A stretch of 64,000 nucleotides of DNA from Allorhodopirellula solitaria. Its GTDB lineage: Bacteria; Planctomycetota; Planctomycetia; Pirellulales; Pirellulaceae. A model generated the notes under the pieces. That model saw only the letters and a list, made by a program, of their open reading frames with translations, was not told the origin of the DNA and ran no database searches. A program made the translations under genes and the position numbers. Of this stretch, positions 9,000 to 18,908 are shown in pieces; position 1 is the stretch's first letter; each line of letters begins with the position of its first letter. The DNA lies in NCBI RefSeq assembly GCF_007859855.1, contig NZ_SJPK01000005.1, forward strand, positions 99,329 through 163,328, given 5' to 3'.

Positions 9000-10613
9000 A
9001 TGGCCGAACTGAACCACGAGTGTGGCGTCGCCGCGATTTATCATCTCTCCGGACGCGGGCGCAGTCCCATCTGCACCGACGATGGCCCGCGACGCATCTC
9101 GCGTCTGCTGCCGCGGATGTTGCTCGACATCCAAAACCGCGGCCAACTCGCCGCTGGGATGAGCACCTTTGATCCCGATCGGCCAGGGCTACTCAAAACC
9201 CGCCGCGATGTCGGTACCGTCACGGAGGTGTTTCGTCTGAACCACCGGGCCAAGGCGGAAAACCTGATGAAATCGCTAGCCGGTCGCGCCGCGATTGGCC
9301 ACGTCCGCTACGCCACCTGCGGGAAAGATGACCGCAATTACGCGCAGCCGTTTGAGCGAAAGCACATCCATAAACGAAAGTGGTTCAGTTTCTGTTTCAA
9401 CGGGCAACTGGCTAATTACTCGTTGCTCAAGCAAAAACTGCTTGCCGACGGTGACCATCACCTGACGCTCGACACCGACACTGAAATCTTCTTGCACGAA
9501 TTTGCTCGGTTGCTGTCGGCGAACCATGGGCGGCTAGAATGGATCGACGTACTGCGTCAAGCAACGGCTGGATTCGACGGCGCCTATTCGCTCGCACTGC
9601 TCACGGCCGAAGGCGAAATGATCGTGGCCCGCGATCCGATGGGCAACAAACCCATGTGCTACATCCACGAAGGACCCTTGTTTGCAGCGGCGAGCGAAAG
9701 TGTGGCCTTGCTGAACCTGGGTTTCGAAGCGGACCAGATCAAATCGCTACCGCCGGGACACGCCATCATCGTCGATCCGGAAACCGGCTTCCGAATGGAA
9801 CAGTTCGCTCCTCCGCAGGAACCCAAGCACTGCTTCTTCGAATGGGTCTATTTCGCCAACGTGGCCAGCACCCTGGATGATCGCAGTGTTTACCTGACAC
9901 GAACCAACCTCGGCCGGGAACTCGCTACCGCCGAACGGGCCCTCGGCCGCATCCCGTTGGACGACCCCGACACGATCATTGTCCCTGTCCCCGACACGAG
10001 CAAGGCCGCCGCCGATTCGATGGCCTACGAGCTATCAATTCCCTGCCGGGAAGGTTTGATTCGTAATCGCTACGCCGGCCGTACTTTCATCGAAGGTGGG
10101 CGAGCCCGGAAGGCCAAGGCAGCGGCCAAGTACACCCCGCTGAGAGAAGTACTCAAGGGGAAACGAGTCATTCTCGTCGAAGATTCGATCGTCCGCAGCA
10201 CGACCATGAACGCGCTGCTCGACCGTATCCGAGATGTCGGTGGAGCCAAGGAAATTCATGTCCGCGTGGCCTGCCCGCCCATCGTTGCCCCCTGTTTCTA
10301 CGGCATCGACATGAGCACGATCGACCAACTGATCGCGCCGAAGTATTTTTCACTCGATGGTGAGTTGACCGAGGAGTCGCAACAGCGACTCGCCGACGAT
10401 CTCGGTGCCGATTCGCTACAATACCTGCCCGTTGAAGCACTCGCCCGCGCGATCGACCTGCCGCAAAGCCAACTCTGCCAGGCCTGTGTGACGGGCAAGT
10501 ACCCGACACCAATCGGTCAACACCTGTACCAGATCGCCTGTGACAACCGCGGTTCACGGATCGATAACCAACGCACCTACGAACAACTCGCCCACGCCGT
10601 CGGCGTCACTTAA
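9000..10613 (+). CDS. purF: Amidophosphoribosyltransferase
   Basis: 537 aa. The enzyme makes 5-phosphoribosylamine from PRPP and glutamine, the first step of purine synthesis. The N-terminal glutaminase has its nucleophile at Cys8 (MAELNHE-CGVAAIYHL), so a seven-residue propeptide must be removed, as in Bacillus-type PurF. QNRGQLAAGM replaces the usual QHRGQESAG. The PRPP-binding motif VILVEDSIVRSTT is at ~390-402. The C-terminal cysteines in QLCQACVTGKYPTP match the family's iron-sulphur/structural region. It is followed by a repeat cluster and trpS. Confidence 0.9.
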   Translation: MAELNHECGVAAIYHLSGRGRSPICTDDGPRRISRLLPRMLLDIQNRGQLAAGMSTFDPDRPGLLKTRRDVGTVTEVFRLNHRAKAENLMKSLAGRAAIGHVRYATCGKDDRNYAQPFERKHIHKRKWFSFCFNGQLANYSLLKQKLLADGDHHLTLDTDTEIFLHEFARLLSANHGRLEWIDVLRQATAGFDGAYSLALLTAEGEMIVARDPMGNKPMCYIHEGPLFAAASESVALLNLGFEADQIKSLPPGHAIIVDPETGFRMEQFAPPQEPKHCFFEWVYFANVASTLDDRSVYLTRTNLGRELATAERALGRIPLDDPDTIIVPVPDTSKAAADSMAYELSIPCREGLIRNRYAGRTFIEGGRARKAKAAAKYTPLREVLKGKRVILVEDSIVRSTTMNALLDRIRDVGGAKEIHVRVACPPIVAPCFYGIDMSTIDQLIAPKYFSLDGELTEESQQRLADDLGADSLQYLPVEALARAIDLPQSQLCQACVTGKYPTPIGQHLYQIACDNRGSRIDNQRTYEQLAHAVGVT

Positions 10614-10624
10614 GGAACCGTTGC

Positions 10625-10745
10625 GTAGTGGACGAGGCGACGAGTCCCAGCAGGGCGAACGATCACGCGAATCGACGGGACTCGTCGCCTCGTCCACTAC
10701 GGTACTTGCGAGAGGACTCGTCGCCTCGTCCACTACGGTACTTGC
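10625..10745. repeat. Cluster of three copies of a short GC-rich repeat (one inverted)
   Basis: A 24-bp unit, GTAGTGGACGAGGCGACGAG followed by TCCC, lies at 10625-10648. Its reverse complement lies at 10677-10700 and again at 10714-10736. The two inverted copies are part of a longer 32-bp direct repeat (10678-10709 and 10714-10745) ending GGTACTTGC. The first and second copies can form a long hairpin just after purF. The same 24 bp recurs exactly at 63124. It is a REP-like dispersed repeat. Confidence 0.85.
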
Positions 10746-10790
10746 ACCATTCATTTCAACCGACCCCCACTTTCTTTCTCGACCAGCTCC

Positions 10791-11753
10791 ATGCGTGTAC
10801 TCTCTGGCATCCAGCCCACCGGTCAACTTCACTGGGGGAATTACTTTGGTGCCATCCGCCAATACATCGACTTGCAGGAATCCAATGATGGGTTCTATTT
10901 CATCGCCGATCTGCATGCATTGACGACCGTTCGCAGCGCCGACCAACTGCGTGCCAACACCCTCGACATCGCCCTAGATCTGCTCGCTCTCGGCCTCGAC
11001 CCGAACCAAGCGACGTTGTTTGTGCAGTCGCACATTCCGGAGGTCACCGAGCTGACATGGCTGTTGATGACGGGCACCCCAATGGGATTGCTCGAACGCT
11101 GCCATGCCTACAAGGACAAGAAGGAGAAGGGGCTCAACGCGGACGCTGGATTGTTCACTTACCCCGTGCTGATGGCTGCCGATATCCTCGCCTACGATTC
11201 CCAAATCGTTCCCGTGGGTGCCGACCAAGTCCAGCACATTGAGGTTTGCCGCGACCTCGCGGGAAGTTTTCATCACACCTTCGGTGAAACGTTTGTCTTG
11301 CCCAAAGCCAAGACACTCGACGTAGGGGCCCGGGTGCCGGGGACCGATGGCCAGAAAATGAGCAAGAGCTACGACAATACCCTGCCGCTATTTGGCGACG
11401 TGAAGAAAATCCGCAAGCAGATCATGCGGATCGTGACCGACAGCCGTCCTGTCGACGAGCCCAAGGATCCCGTCGGCGACCACCTTTTCGATCTCTACCA
11501 ATTATTCGCATCGCCTGACGAGATCGCCGCGATGGCGGAGAAGTATCGGGCCGGCGGCTTCGGTTATGGTGAGGTCAAGAAAGCGGTCGCCGAGGCCAGC
11601 GAAGCCTACTTCGCTCCCGCCCGAGAGCGACGCGAAGAACTGGCTCAGGATCTCGATACGGTCCGGGACATCCTCGCTGCTGGTGCGGCTCGAGCCCGCG
11701 AGGTCGCCGGTGGCGTGCTCGACCGGGCACGCTCGGCAGCCGGGCTGCGGTGA
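10791..11753 (+). CDS. trpS: Tryptophanyl-tRNA synthetase
   Basis: 320 aa class I aminoacyl-tRNA synthetase charging tRNA-Trp. The HIGH-equivalent is in [17 protein letters not shown] (HWGN at 14-17) and the KMSKS loop is KMSKSYDN at ~188-195. The length matches compact bacterial TrpRS (about 330 aa). The stop overlaps the start region of acpS (4 bp gap), so the two are co-transcribed. Confidence 0.95.
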   Translation: MRVLSGIQPTGQLHWGNYFGAIRQYIDLQESNDGFYFIADLHALTTVRSADQLRANTLDIALDLLALGLDPNQATLFVQSHIPEVTELTWLLMTGTPMGLLERCHAYKDKKEKGLNADAGLFTYPVLMAADILAYDSQIVPVGADQVQHIEVCRDLAGSFHHTFGETFVLPKAKTLDVGARVPGTDGQKMSKSYDNTLPLFGDVKKIRKQIMRIVTDSRPVDEPKDPVGDHLFDLYQLFASPDEIAAMAEKYRAGGFGYGEVKKAVAEASEAYFAPARERREELAQDLDTVRDILAAGAARAREVAGGVLDRARSAAGLR

Positions 11754-11757
11754 CCCC

Positions 11758-12147
11758 ATGGCGATTGTGGCGGTCGGTACCGAAATTGTGCAGTGTGCTC
11801 GGATCGCACAGATGATCCAACAGCACGGCGAACAGTTTCTCGAACGGGTCTACACGCCCTCGGAAATCGACCACTGCGCCCAACTCCCCGATGCGACCAG
11901 CCATTTCGCTCGTCGCTGGGCTGCGAAACAAGCGGTATACAAGGCGCTGCACTGTCACCGCAAAGGCGTCCGCTGGACCGAGATTGAGATCCAATCGCGG
12001 CCGACGTGCGGCCCCGCCATCTCACTGTCGGGAATCGCCCATGAACGCGCCCTCGAGGCGGGGGTCGACACGATCCACGTCAGCCTCGGTGGATGCCGCT
12101 CGCAAGCGATCGCCTATGTCATCTTGTGGCAGGATGACACGCCCTAG
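11758..12147 (+). CDS. acpS: Holo-[acyl-carrier-protein] synthase-like protein
   Basis: 129 aa from ATG 11758, directly after trpS. The AcpS fold is shown by VAVGTEIVQCARI at the N-terminus, FLERVYTPSEIDHC, and ARRWAAKQAVYKAL. The enzyme transfers 4'-phosphopantetheine from CoA to ACP. In well-studied AcpS the two metal ligands are Asp in 'GxDIxxxxR' and Glu in 'AAKEA'. Here they read Glu and Gln respectively, so the Mg2+ site is altered. It may still work with the conservative change, or may have drifted. The usual length (about 125 aa) is kept. Confidence 0.85.
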   Translation: MAIVAVGTEIVQCARIAQMIQQHGEQFLERVYTPSEIDHCAQLPDATSHFARRWAAKQAVYKALHCHRKGVRWTEIEIQSRPTCGPAISLSGIAHERALEAGVDTIHVSLGGCRSQAIAYVILWQDDTP

Positions 12148-12318
12148 CGATCAATTCGCGGAGGCCGGGCCGCTGAAAAGGAGCCGCCATGACGCCCTCG
12201 CCAGATTGGCTCCCCGCTGGACCATCAGTGGCCCGCAGGTTCTCACTAAGGTAAGCTAGTCGGGGCAAAGTTCGAAAGTCTCCCGTTTCCTCCCCTGAGT
12301 GAAGGTTGAAAAAATTCA

Positions 12319-13167
12319 ATGAAGTATGGCATGAATCTGTTGTTGTGGTCGGGCGAAGTCACCGACGAGTTGCTGCCGGTCTGCGAGCAGCTCAAAGCGG
12401 CTGGTTTCGACGGCGTGGAGTTGCCGATGTTCAACCTCGACCTGGATTATGCTGCACTGGGCAATCAGCTCGACTCGATCGGGCTGAGGCGCACCGGGGT
12501 GATGATCCGTAATGAGGAAGACAACCCGATTTCCCCAGATCCCGCCGTTCGGCAACGAGGCGTTGACGGAAACAAGCGGGCTCTCGATTGCGCCGCCGCC
12601 GCAGGCGTAGAGACGATCGTCGGTCCTTATCACTCTGCGATCGGCGTGTTCAGTGGCAACGGACCGACCGAAGATGAGTGGACATGGGGCGTCGAATCGA
12701 TGCGGGCGACAGCCGAACACGCCGGTTCGGTGGGCGTTCGGTTGGGAGTCGAAGCGCTCAACCGGTTCGAGTGCTATTTCCTCAACACACACGCCGACTC
12801 GACTCGATTTGTGCGGGAGGTCGATCATCCGGCTTGTGGGATCATGTACGATACGTTCCACAGCAACATCGAAGAGAAGAGTGTGACGGATGCCATCAAC
12901 GCCGGTGGGGAAAAGCTTTTCCACGTTCATATCAGCGAGAACGACCGCAGCACGCCAGGCACCGGTGGAATCAATTGGAAAGAGAACTTTGATGCGATCG
13001 CCGGCAGTGGATACGACGGATGGATGGTGATCGAAGCCTTCGGCTTGGCACTGCCTGAAATCGCCGCGGCGACCAAGATTTGGCGGCGGATGTTCACTGA
13101 CGAAATGACCCTCGCCAAAGACGGTTTGGCGTTCATGAAATCGGAAGTCGCCAAACGCAACGGTTGA
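12319..13167 (+). CDS. Sugar phosphate isomerase/epimerase (D-tagatose 3-epimerase-like TIM barrel)
   Basis: 282 aa from ATG 12319. It is a xylose-isomerase-like TIM barrel. The four metal ligands expected for D-tagatose/D-psicose 3-epimerases are visible: Glu in GVEALNRFECYF, Asp in GIMYDTFHSNI, His in FHVHISENDR and Glu in WMVIEAFG. It should interconvert free ketohexoses or a related polyol/sugar; the exact substrate is not decidable. There is no signal peptide. It stands alone downstream of trpS-acpS after a 171-bp gap. Confidence 0.8.
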   Translation: MKYGMNLLLWSGEVTDELLPVCEQLKAAGFDGVELPMFNLDLDYAALGNQLDSIGLRRTGVMIRNEEDNPISPDPAVRQRGVDGNKRALDCAAAAGVETIVGPYHSAIGVFSGNGPTEDEWTWGVESMRATAEHAGSVGVRLGVEALNRFECYFLNTHADSTRFVREVDHPACGIMYDTFHSNIEEKSVTDAINAGGEKLFHVHISENDRSTPGTGGINWKENFDAIAGSGYDGWMVIEAFGLALPEIAAATKIWRRMFTDEMTLAKDGLAFMKSEVAKRNG

Positions 13168-13174
13168 GGTGAAT

Positions 13175-13199
13175 GCGGGCGGGATGCCCGCGTTGTTTT
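13175..13199 (+). terminator. Candidate terminator after sugar isomerase
   Basis: A GC stem GCGGGC / GCCCGC with a GGGAT loop is followed by GTTGTTTT. It lies 8 bp after the isomerase stop and faces the convergent mnmG. Confidence 0.6.
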
Positions 13200-13284
13200 C
13201 CCGAGAAATAATGCTTCACTGCGTTGCCGCATCGAGCGGTGAGCAATTGGCGGCCGAACAACGCGAGAGCAATCCAGCCATCAC

Positions 13285-15135
13285 TCAGTGCTCCAGGTGC
13301 GCCAGAACCAAGGCGAGATCAGCGGGCGTGATCCCACTGATCCGTTTAGCTTGGGCAAGGTTGAGCGGGCGCACCTTCGTGAGTTTCTCGCGTGCCTCGG
13401 TTCGCAGCGACCCGATGCGGTTGTAGTCAAACGAGACGGGGATCCGTTTCTCGCTCATCCGCTGCTGTTTGTCGACGTCCATTTGCTGCCGGTCGAGATA
13501 GCCAGCGTACTTGATATCGATGCAGCATTGCTCAGCCGCATCGGGAGCGATTTGGTTCAGTTCGGGTACCAATTCGCACATCATGGGCCATGTCACTTCA
13601 GGGCGTCGCAGGTAGACGTCGGCCGGGCTTTTCTCGATCCGCGCCGCTGCGAGGAGTTCGCGGCCAATCCGGATCTGTTCGAGTTTTTCAGCCAAGCGGT
13701 CGCGGCGCGGTGCATCGATCAAACCGAGCTGATCGGCCTGGGCCGTCAAACGACGATCGGCGTTGTCTTGCCTCAGCAACAAGCGATACTCAGCCCGACT
13801 GGTAAACATTCGATAGGGTTCGTCGGTTCCCATCGTCACCAAATCGTCGACGAGCACCCCGAGATAGGCGTCTTGCCTTGCCGGTACCCATGTGGATTGT
13901 CCAGCCACGGTGCGGGCGGCATTGAGCCCCGCGATGAGACCTTGCCCCGCGGCTTCCTCATATCCGGTCGTGCCGTTGATTTGGCCTGCGAGAAATAGTC
14001 CCGCGACGCTTTTGGATTCGAGATGCGGCCAGAGTTGGGTGGGGGGACAGAAATCGTATTCGACCGCGTACCCGTAACGCATGATCGACGCTTTCTCGAG
14101 GCCGGGGATCAAGCGAAACATGGCGTCTTGGACGTCGCGCGGCAGGCTGGTGGAAATCCCGTTGACGTAGACCTCTTGCGTTTGCCGCCCCTCGGGTTCA
14201 AGGAACAGCTGATGACTCGATTTGTCAGCAAAGCGAACCACTTTGTCTTCAATCGAGGGACAGTACCTCGGACCCTGCGAATCGATTTGGCCGCTGTACA
14301 TCGGAGCCCGCGTCAAATTTTCTCGGATCAAGTCATGCACCGCCTCATTGGTGTGGGCGATATGACATGGCATCTGGGAGGTCGTGATCTCTGATGTGAG
14401 GAAACTGAACGGCTGCGGCTCGTCGTCACCAGGTTGGACTTCGATTTGGCTGAAGTCGATCGTGCGGGCGTTGAGCCGCGGCGGGGTACCGGTTTTGAAT
14501 CGATCGAGCTCAAAGTTCAGTCGGTGCAGGGCACCACTGATACCGGCCGTGGTACCCTCACCGGCCCGACCACCCGCACTCTGGGCCTCGCCGGTGTGCA
14601 TGATCGCTTGAAGAAATGTGCCTGTGGTCAAGATCACCGTCTTCGCGAGGTAGACCGCGTCACCGCGCACCTTCACGCCGACGACGCGCTGGGTCGCCGA
14701 TTCTTGCGGATCCTTGCTATCGGAGGGCTCGGTCAGCAGATCCTCGACGGTCTCTTGGCGAAGATCGAGATTGGGCTGAGATTCGATCTGCCATTTGATG
14801 TGATTTTGATAGGACTTCTTGTCCGCCTGCGCTCGGGGGCTGTGCATGGCGGGGCCTTTGCGGCGGTTAAGCATGCGAAACTGGATCGCGGTGGCATCGA
14901 TAGCCTGTCCCATCAATCCACCAAGGGCATCGACCTCACGAACGATCTGCCCCTTGGCCACCCCGCCGATCGCAGGATTGCAGGACATCTGGCCCACGGT
15001 GTCGAGATTCGTCGTCAGCAGGGCGGTGCGTGCCCCCAAGCGTGCGGAGGCCGCAGCCGCTTCGGTGCCGGCATGGCCAGCCCCAATGACGACAACGTCA
15101 TAGTCATAACGATTTTGAAATGAGTCGCGATTCAA
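13285..15135 (-). CDS. mnmG: tRNA uridine-5-carboxymethylaminomethyl modification enzyme, FAD-binding subunit
   Basis: MnmG (GidA) works with MnmE to make the 5-carboxymethylaminomethyl group on wobble uridine. The FAD motif YDVVVIGAGHAGTEAA is at the N-terminus, then LDTVGQMSCNPAIGGVAKG, and the family block TTGTFLQAIMHTGEAQSAGGRAGE. The C-terminal helical domain is complete. The frame stays open up to TTG 15276, but no ATG occurs. The TTG at 15135 puts the start nine residues before the conserved YDYDV and gives 616 aa (E. coli 629), so I prefer it. With this start the divergent gene at 15235 is 99 bp away and the two do not overlap. Confidence 0.9.
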   Translation of the reverse strand: MNRDSFQNRYDYDVVVIGAGHAGTEAAAASARLGARTALLTTNLDTVGQMSCNPAIGGVAKGQIVREVDALGGLMGQAIDATAIQFRMLNRRKGPAMHSPRAQADKKSYQNHIKWQIESQPNLDLRQETVEDLLTEPSDSKDPQESATQRVVGVKVRGDAVYLAKTVILTTGTFLQAIMHTGEAQSAGGRAGEGTTAGISGALHRLNFELDRFKTGTPPRLNARTIDFSQIEVQPGDDEPQPFSFLTSEITTSQMPCHIAHTNEAVHDLIRENLTRAPMYSGQIDSQGPRYCPSIEDKVVRFADKSSHQLFLEPEGRQTQEVYVNGISTSLPRDVQDAMFRLIPGLEKASIMRYGYAVEYDFCPPTQLWPHLESKSVAGLFLAGQINGTTGYEEAAGQGLIAGLNAARTVAGQSTWVPARQDAYLGVLVDDLVTMGTDEPYRMFTSRAEYRLLLRQDNADRRLTAQADQLGLIDAPRRDRLAEKLEQIRIGRELLAAARIEKSPADVYLRRPEVTWPMMCELVPELNQIAPDAAEQCCIDIKYAGYLDRQQMDVDKQQRMSEKRIPVSFDYNRIGSLRTEAREKLTKVRPLNLAQAKRISGITPADLALVLAHLEH

Positions 15136-15234
15136 AAGTTGAAGTCCGCTGGGAGGAAATGCCGATATGGCAGACAAGGTGTATTCTTCGAGCAACGCAT
15201 CGAGCGCCCGTAATTCCCTGATTTTGACCAAACC

Positions 15235-17460
15235 ATGCGATTTGAACAGCACCGAAATCCAGGAACTGCAAATCAAATACTGCGATTGAGTCGAGGCGCG
15301 GTCCTGGTTGCCCTGTTGGTGGTTGTCTCAGCAGCCGCCCCTTGCGCTGCGGCGCAGACGGTGCCAGACGTTATTTTGGGATCGGGATCGTTTTTAATCC
15401 CGTTCAATATCGGCGCCGACGGGGCCCCGCCCCGAGAAGTCTACCTGTACATGGCCTCGGCTGCCGATGAAGAGTCGCCCAATGGCATGATGGTGAGCGA
15501 CAAGCTGTCCGGTGATGCCGTTCGGGGAGAGGGCACCTCTGCGTCACCCGGCTCTGGCAAAAAATGGCAACTGCTCGATCGACAGCCACCGAGTGCCCGT
15601 CAGTTTCAGGTTTCCGAAACCCCCGATGGCACATTTTGGTTCGCGATCCGCACCATCGATGCGAGCGGCCATCCCCATCCGTCGGGCCCTATCGAAGCGG
15701 AGTTGAAGGTGGTCGTCGATACCACCAACCCGGTAGTCGAATTGGACGCCGAGGCAGATGCGGACGGCAAGATGACGGCGACGTTTTCGGTCCATGACGC
15801 CACCGAAGCATCGACGATGACCGCCTACTACGCGACTGACACCTCTCAGAAATGGCGTTCGATCACCGTCCAACGGACGGAACAAGGAGGTGAGTTCGCA
15901 TTCGAACCCGCCGAACCTTGGCGTCAGCTATCACTGCGTTTGCGGGTAATTGACGGTGCGGGCAACGAAACCGTCGTGGTCAAAGACCGCATCGAAAAAC
16001 CCCGCATCGCCACCGCGGGCAAAACGCGGTTGGCATCGGGACCACTGGGTTTTGGCAACGCCTTCGGGCTCGGCAATGTCGCGGGGACGCCGCCAGGCTA
16101 CCCGAATTTTGGGCAGCCGAACCAGTCGCCGACCTCGACGCTCGCGGGGAATTCGCCCGTCTTGCCGCCCCCATCGACTGCGGACCAAATCAGCAACGAT
16201 TTCGGCCGCTCGGCCCCCACCATCGAGTCCTTGCCAGCAGGCCCCGAGTCACCAGCGGCGGCTGAAACACTGCAAACGCCACAGGGAAAACCGGAAACGC
16301 CGATGCAGGCCATGCGGCCACTCGAGGCGCCCGCGAATTCGCCGAACATGGCGCCGCCAAGTGCTCCCTCACCGTCGAAGTCCTCACCGTCGATGGCGCC
16401 ACCGCCAGCGCCGAACCGCAGACCTGTCGCCAGCGGCGCCCAGCCGCCCACCGGCGGCGCCCAACCGGAAACACCGTTCTTCACCGAATCGATCCCATTG
16501 CCGGCTGCAGAGCGTCCCGCACCCACGCAGCTCAACCAACCGGCACCGCCGGAGGCGAGCATCGACAAGCCCGACCAGACGCCCGCCGCCCCGACACGCG
16601 CCGACGAACCGACACCAGCCGAAGCCGCCGACGCCGACGACGCTGCGTCACCCTGGACTCCGCTGGATCCGCGGCGGTCCAAGAATCCGAGCCGCTCCTT
16701 CAGTAGCGAGCCCAACATGCGTCCGGTCCAGCCCGGCGAATTTCGCGAGCAAGAACGCGCCCCGACGGTCTCGCGTCGCGAGCCCGTCACTGACACCCCG
16801 CTCGACCTCGATCTCTTGTCTCGTCGCGCCGTCGTTCGCCACAGCGAAAGTCATCAATTTAGCCTCGACTATGAGATCGAAGCGATCGGTGGTCGCGGTG
16901 TCGAGGAGATCGAACTCTATGGCACGACCGATGGCGGACAAGCCTGGAAGAAGTGGGGGAGCGATCCTGACAAGCTCAGCCCCTTCGACATCGAGACCAG
17001 CGGCGAGGGCATCTTTGGATTCCAGATCGTCGTTGTCGCTACCAATGGCCTTTCGAGTCCACGGCCCTTGCCGGGTGATGCACCCGATATTGTCGTGGTT
17101 GTTGATGAGACGCTTCCGGAAACCGGAATCTCGGGTGCGAAGTACGGCACCGGCGACCGCGCCGGTTCACTCGTGATCACTTTTCACTGCGAGGACGACT
17201 ACCTCGTCTCCCGCCCGATCACGCTGTCCTTCAGTGATTCGGTGAGCGGCCCGTGGACGACCATCGCCGCCGGACTTCGCAATACAGGCGATTATGTCTG
17301 GCCCGCTGACCCACAGTTGCCCCGCGAAATCTACCTACGAATCGACGCCCTTGATCAAGCGAACAATGTTGGCAGTTATGTGCTCGAAGAGCCGATCGAC
17401 ACACAGGGCTTAGCACCCCGTGCTCGAATTCGCTCCTTCCGTGCAATTCCAGGCCGGTAA
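15235..17460 (+). CDS. Secreted Pro-rich hypothetical protein with Ig-like repeats
   Basis: 741 aa. A signal peptide (GAVLVALLVVVSAAAPCAAAQ) follows a short basic N-terminus; the start is ATG 15235, although TTG 15286 would also give a normal leader. Residues ~60-250 contain beta-rich segments such as PVVELDAEADADGKMTATF and LRLRVIDGAGNETVV, typical of Ig-like extracellular modules. A low-complexity Pro/Ala/Ser region (~280-500) comes next, and two further similar modules (VEEIELYGTTDGGQAWKKWG, ITLSFSDSVSGPWTTIAAG) end the protein. It is probably a periplasmic or surface structural protein. No catalytic motif was seen. Confidence 0.75.
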   Translation: MRFEQHRNPGTANQILRLSRGAVLVALLVVVSAAAPCAAAQTVPDVILGSGSFLIPFNIGADGAPPREVYLYMASAADEESPNGMMVSDKLSGDAVRGEGTSASPGSGKKWQLLDRQPPSARQFQVSETPDGTFWFAIRTIDASGHPHPSGPIEAELKVVVDTTNPVVELDAEADADGKMTATFSVHDATEASTMTAYYATDTSQKWRSITVQRTEQGGEFAFEPAEPWRQLSLRLRVIDGAGNETVVVKDRIEKPRIATAGKTRLASGPLGFGNAFGLGNVAGTPPGYPNFGQPNQSPTSTLAGNSPVLPPPSTADQISNDFGRSAPTIESLPAGPESPAAAETLQTPQGKPETPMQAMRPLEAPANSPNMAPPSAPSPSKSSPSMAPPPAPNRRPVASGAQPPTGGAQPETPFFTESIPLPAAERPAPTQLNQPAPPEASIDKPDQTPAAPTRADEPTPAEAADADDAASPWTPLDPRRSKNPSRSFSSEPNMRPVQPGEFREQERAPTVSRREPVTDTPLDLDLLSRRAVVRHSESHQFSLDYEIEAIGGRGVEEIELYGTTDGGQAWKKWGSDPDKLSPFDIETSGEGIFGFQIVVVATNGLSSPRPLPGDAPDIVVVVDETLPETGISGAKYGTGDRAGSLVITFHCEDDYLVSRPITLSFSDSVSGPWTTIAAGLRNTGDYVWPADPQLPREIYLRIDALDQANNVGSYVLEEPIDTQGLAPRARIRSFRAIPGR

Positions 17461-17481
17461 CGGCACCGTCCGAGCCGAGTT

Positions 17482-18870
17482 CTAGAAGTCGGCGTTGCCC
17501 GGTGTCCGAGGGAATGGGATCACGTCACGGATATTGGTCATCCCGGTGACGTACTGCACAGCCCGTTCGAGGCCGAGCCCGAAGCCAGCGTGGGGCACAC
17601 TGCCGTATCGCCGCAAATCGACATACCACCAGTACTCTTGTTCATCGAGCCCTGCCTCCGCCATGCGTCGCTGCAGTACATCGAGCCGCTCCTCGCGCTG
17701 GCTGCCGCCGATAATCTCACCGACTCCTGGCACGAGCACATCCATCGCGGCAACGGTCTTCCCGTCGTCGCTGACACGCATGTAGAACGGTTTGATCGAC
17801 GCGGGGTAATCCGTGAGAATCAATGGACCATCGACGAGCTGGGTGAGATACTTCTCATGCTCGGCTTGCAGGTCGATGCCCCATTTCACGGGGTACTCGA
17901 AGGATTCATCGCTGGACGTCAAACGATCGACTGCGTCGGTATACGTCATATGCTCGAACGGTTTGTCGACGACGTCTTGCAACTGGGCGAGCTTCCCTTT
18001 TTCAATTCGTTCATCGAAGAACGCCATGTCTTCGGCACAGGAATCGAGGCAGTCAGAAAAGATGCGTTTGAGGAACCGTTCGGCGAGTTGCATGTTATCG
18101 CTGAGGTCATAGAACGCCGCTTCGGGCTCCACCATCCAGAACTCGGCGAGGTGTCGCGACGTGTTGCTGTTCTCGGCGCGAAAGGTTGGACCGAACGTGT
18201 AGATTTTGGACATCGCCGACGCGTAGGTCTCCCCTTCGAGCTGGCCACTGACGGTTAGGTGTGTCGGTTTGCCGAAGAAGTCTTGTCCAGCATCGAGAGG
18301 ACGGTTCGAGCCAGCGAGTTTGTCAAGGTTCAGCGTCGTCACGCGAAACATCTCACCCGCCCCCTCGCAGTCGCTCGCCGTCACGATCGGGGTGTGGAGA
18401 CAAAAGAACCCAGCCTCGTCGAAGAATCGATGGATGGACTGGCTCAACCGGTTTCGCACTCGCATGACCGCGCCGAGCGTGTTCGTGCGCGCCCGAAGAT
18501 GTGACCATTCGCGTAGTTTCTCAAACGAATGGCGTTTCTTCTGCAGAGGATACGTCTCCCCGTCACACCATCCCGTCACCTGCACCGACTCCGCATGCAG
18601 TTCGGTGGCCTGCCCCTTGGCGGGCGACTCGAGCAACTGCCCCCTGATGATCACGCTGCATCCCGCCGTCAGCTTTTGGACTTCACTGGCGTAGTTTTCG
18701 AGTTCACCAGGAACAACGACTTGCAAATTTCCCAGACAGGTTCCATCGTTGACCTCGAGAAAGCTAAAGCCGCCTTTGCTGTCACGCCGCGTACGCACCC
18801 AGCCACGAATTTCCGCTTCGGTGGGCAAATCCGTACAGCGTCGACATGCGTCAATAGTGATCCAGTCCAC
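17482..18870 (-). CDS. asnS: Asparaginyl-tRNA synthetase
   Basis: 462 aa class IIb synthetase. The start is GTG 18870, with GAAAGGA 6 nt upstream. The open frame goes on to 19125, but that part overlaps the symporter gene and has no homology. The N-terminal OB fold recognises the anticodon ([23 protein letters not shown]). The catalytic part has motif 2 ([24 protein letters not shown]) and motif 3 ([16 protein letters not shown]). The C-terminal [12 protein letters not shown] is typical of AsnRS. Length matches E. coli AsnRS (466 aa). It lies downstream of the sodium/solute symporter with 38 bp between. Confidence 0.95.
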   Translation of the reverse strand: MDWITIDACRRCTDLPTEAEIRGWVRTRRDSKGGFSFLEVNDGTCLGNLQVVVPGELENYASEVQKLTAGCSVIIRGQLLESPAKGQATELHAESVQVTGWCDGETYPLQKKRHSFEKLREWSHLRARTNTLGAVMRVRNRLSQSIHRFFDEAGFFCLHTPIVTASDCEGAGEMFRVTTLNLDKLAGSNRPLDAGQDFFGKPTHLTVSGQLEGETYASAMSKIYTFGPTFRAENSNTSRHLAEFWMVEPEAAFYDLSDNMQLAERFLKRIFSDCLDSCAEDMAFFDERIEKGKLAQLQDVVDKPFEHMTYTDAVDRLTSSDESFEYPVKWGIDLQAEHEKYLTQLVDGPLILTDYPASIKPFYMRVSDDGKTVAAMDVLVPGVGEIIGGSQREERLDVLQRRMAEAGLDEQEYWWYVDLRRYGSVPHAGFGLGLERAVQYVTGMTNIRDVIPFPRTPGNADF

Positions 18871-18908
18871 GAAAATCCTTTCAAAAGTGAAGCGAACAGC
18901 AGCCGTTA

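Noticed and set aside
15950..17176. 408-codon frame overlapping the Pro-rich secreted protein
   Set aside because: Pro/Arg/Ser-rich low-complexity reading of the same DNA in another frame.
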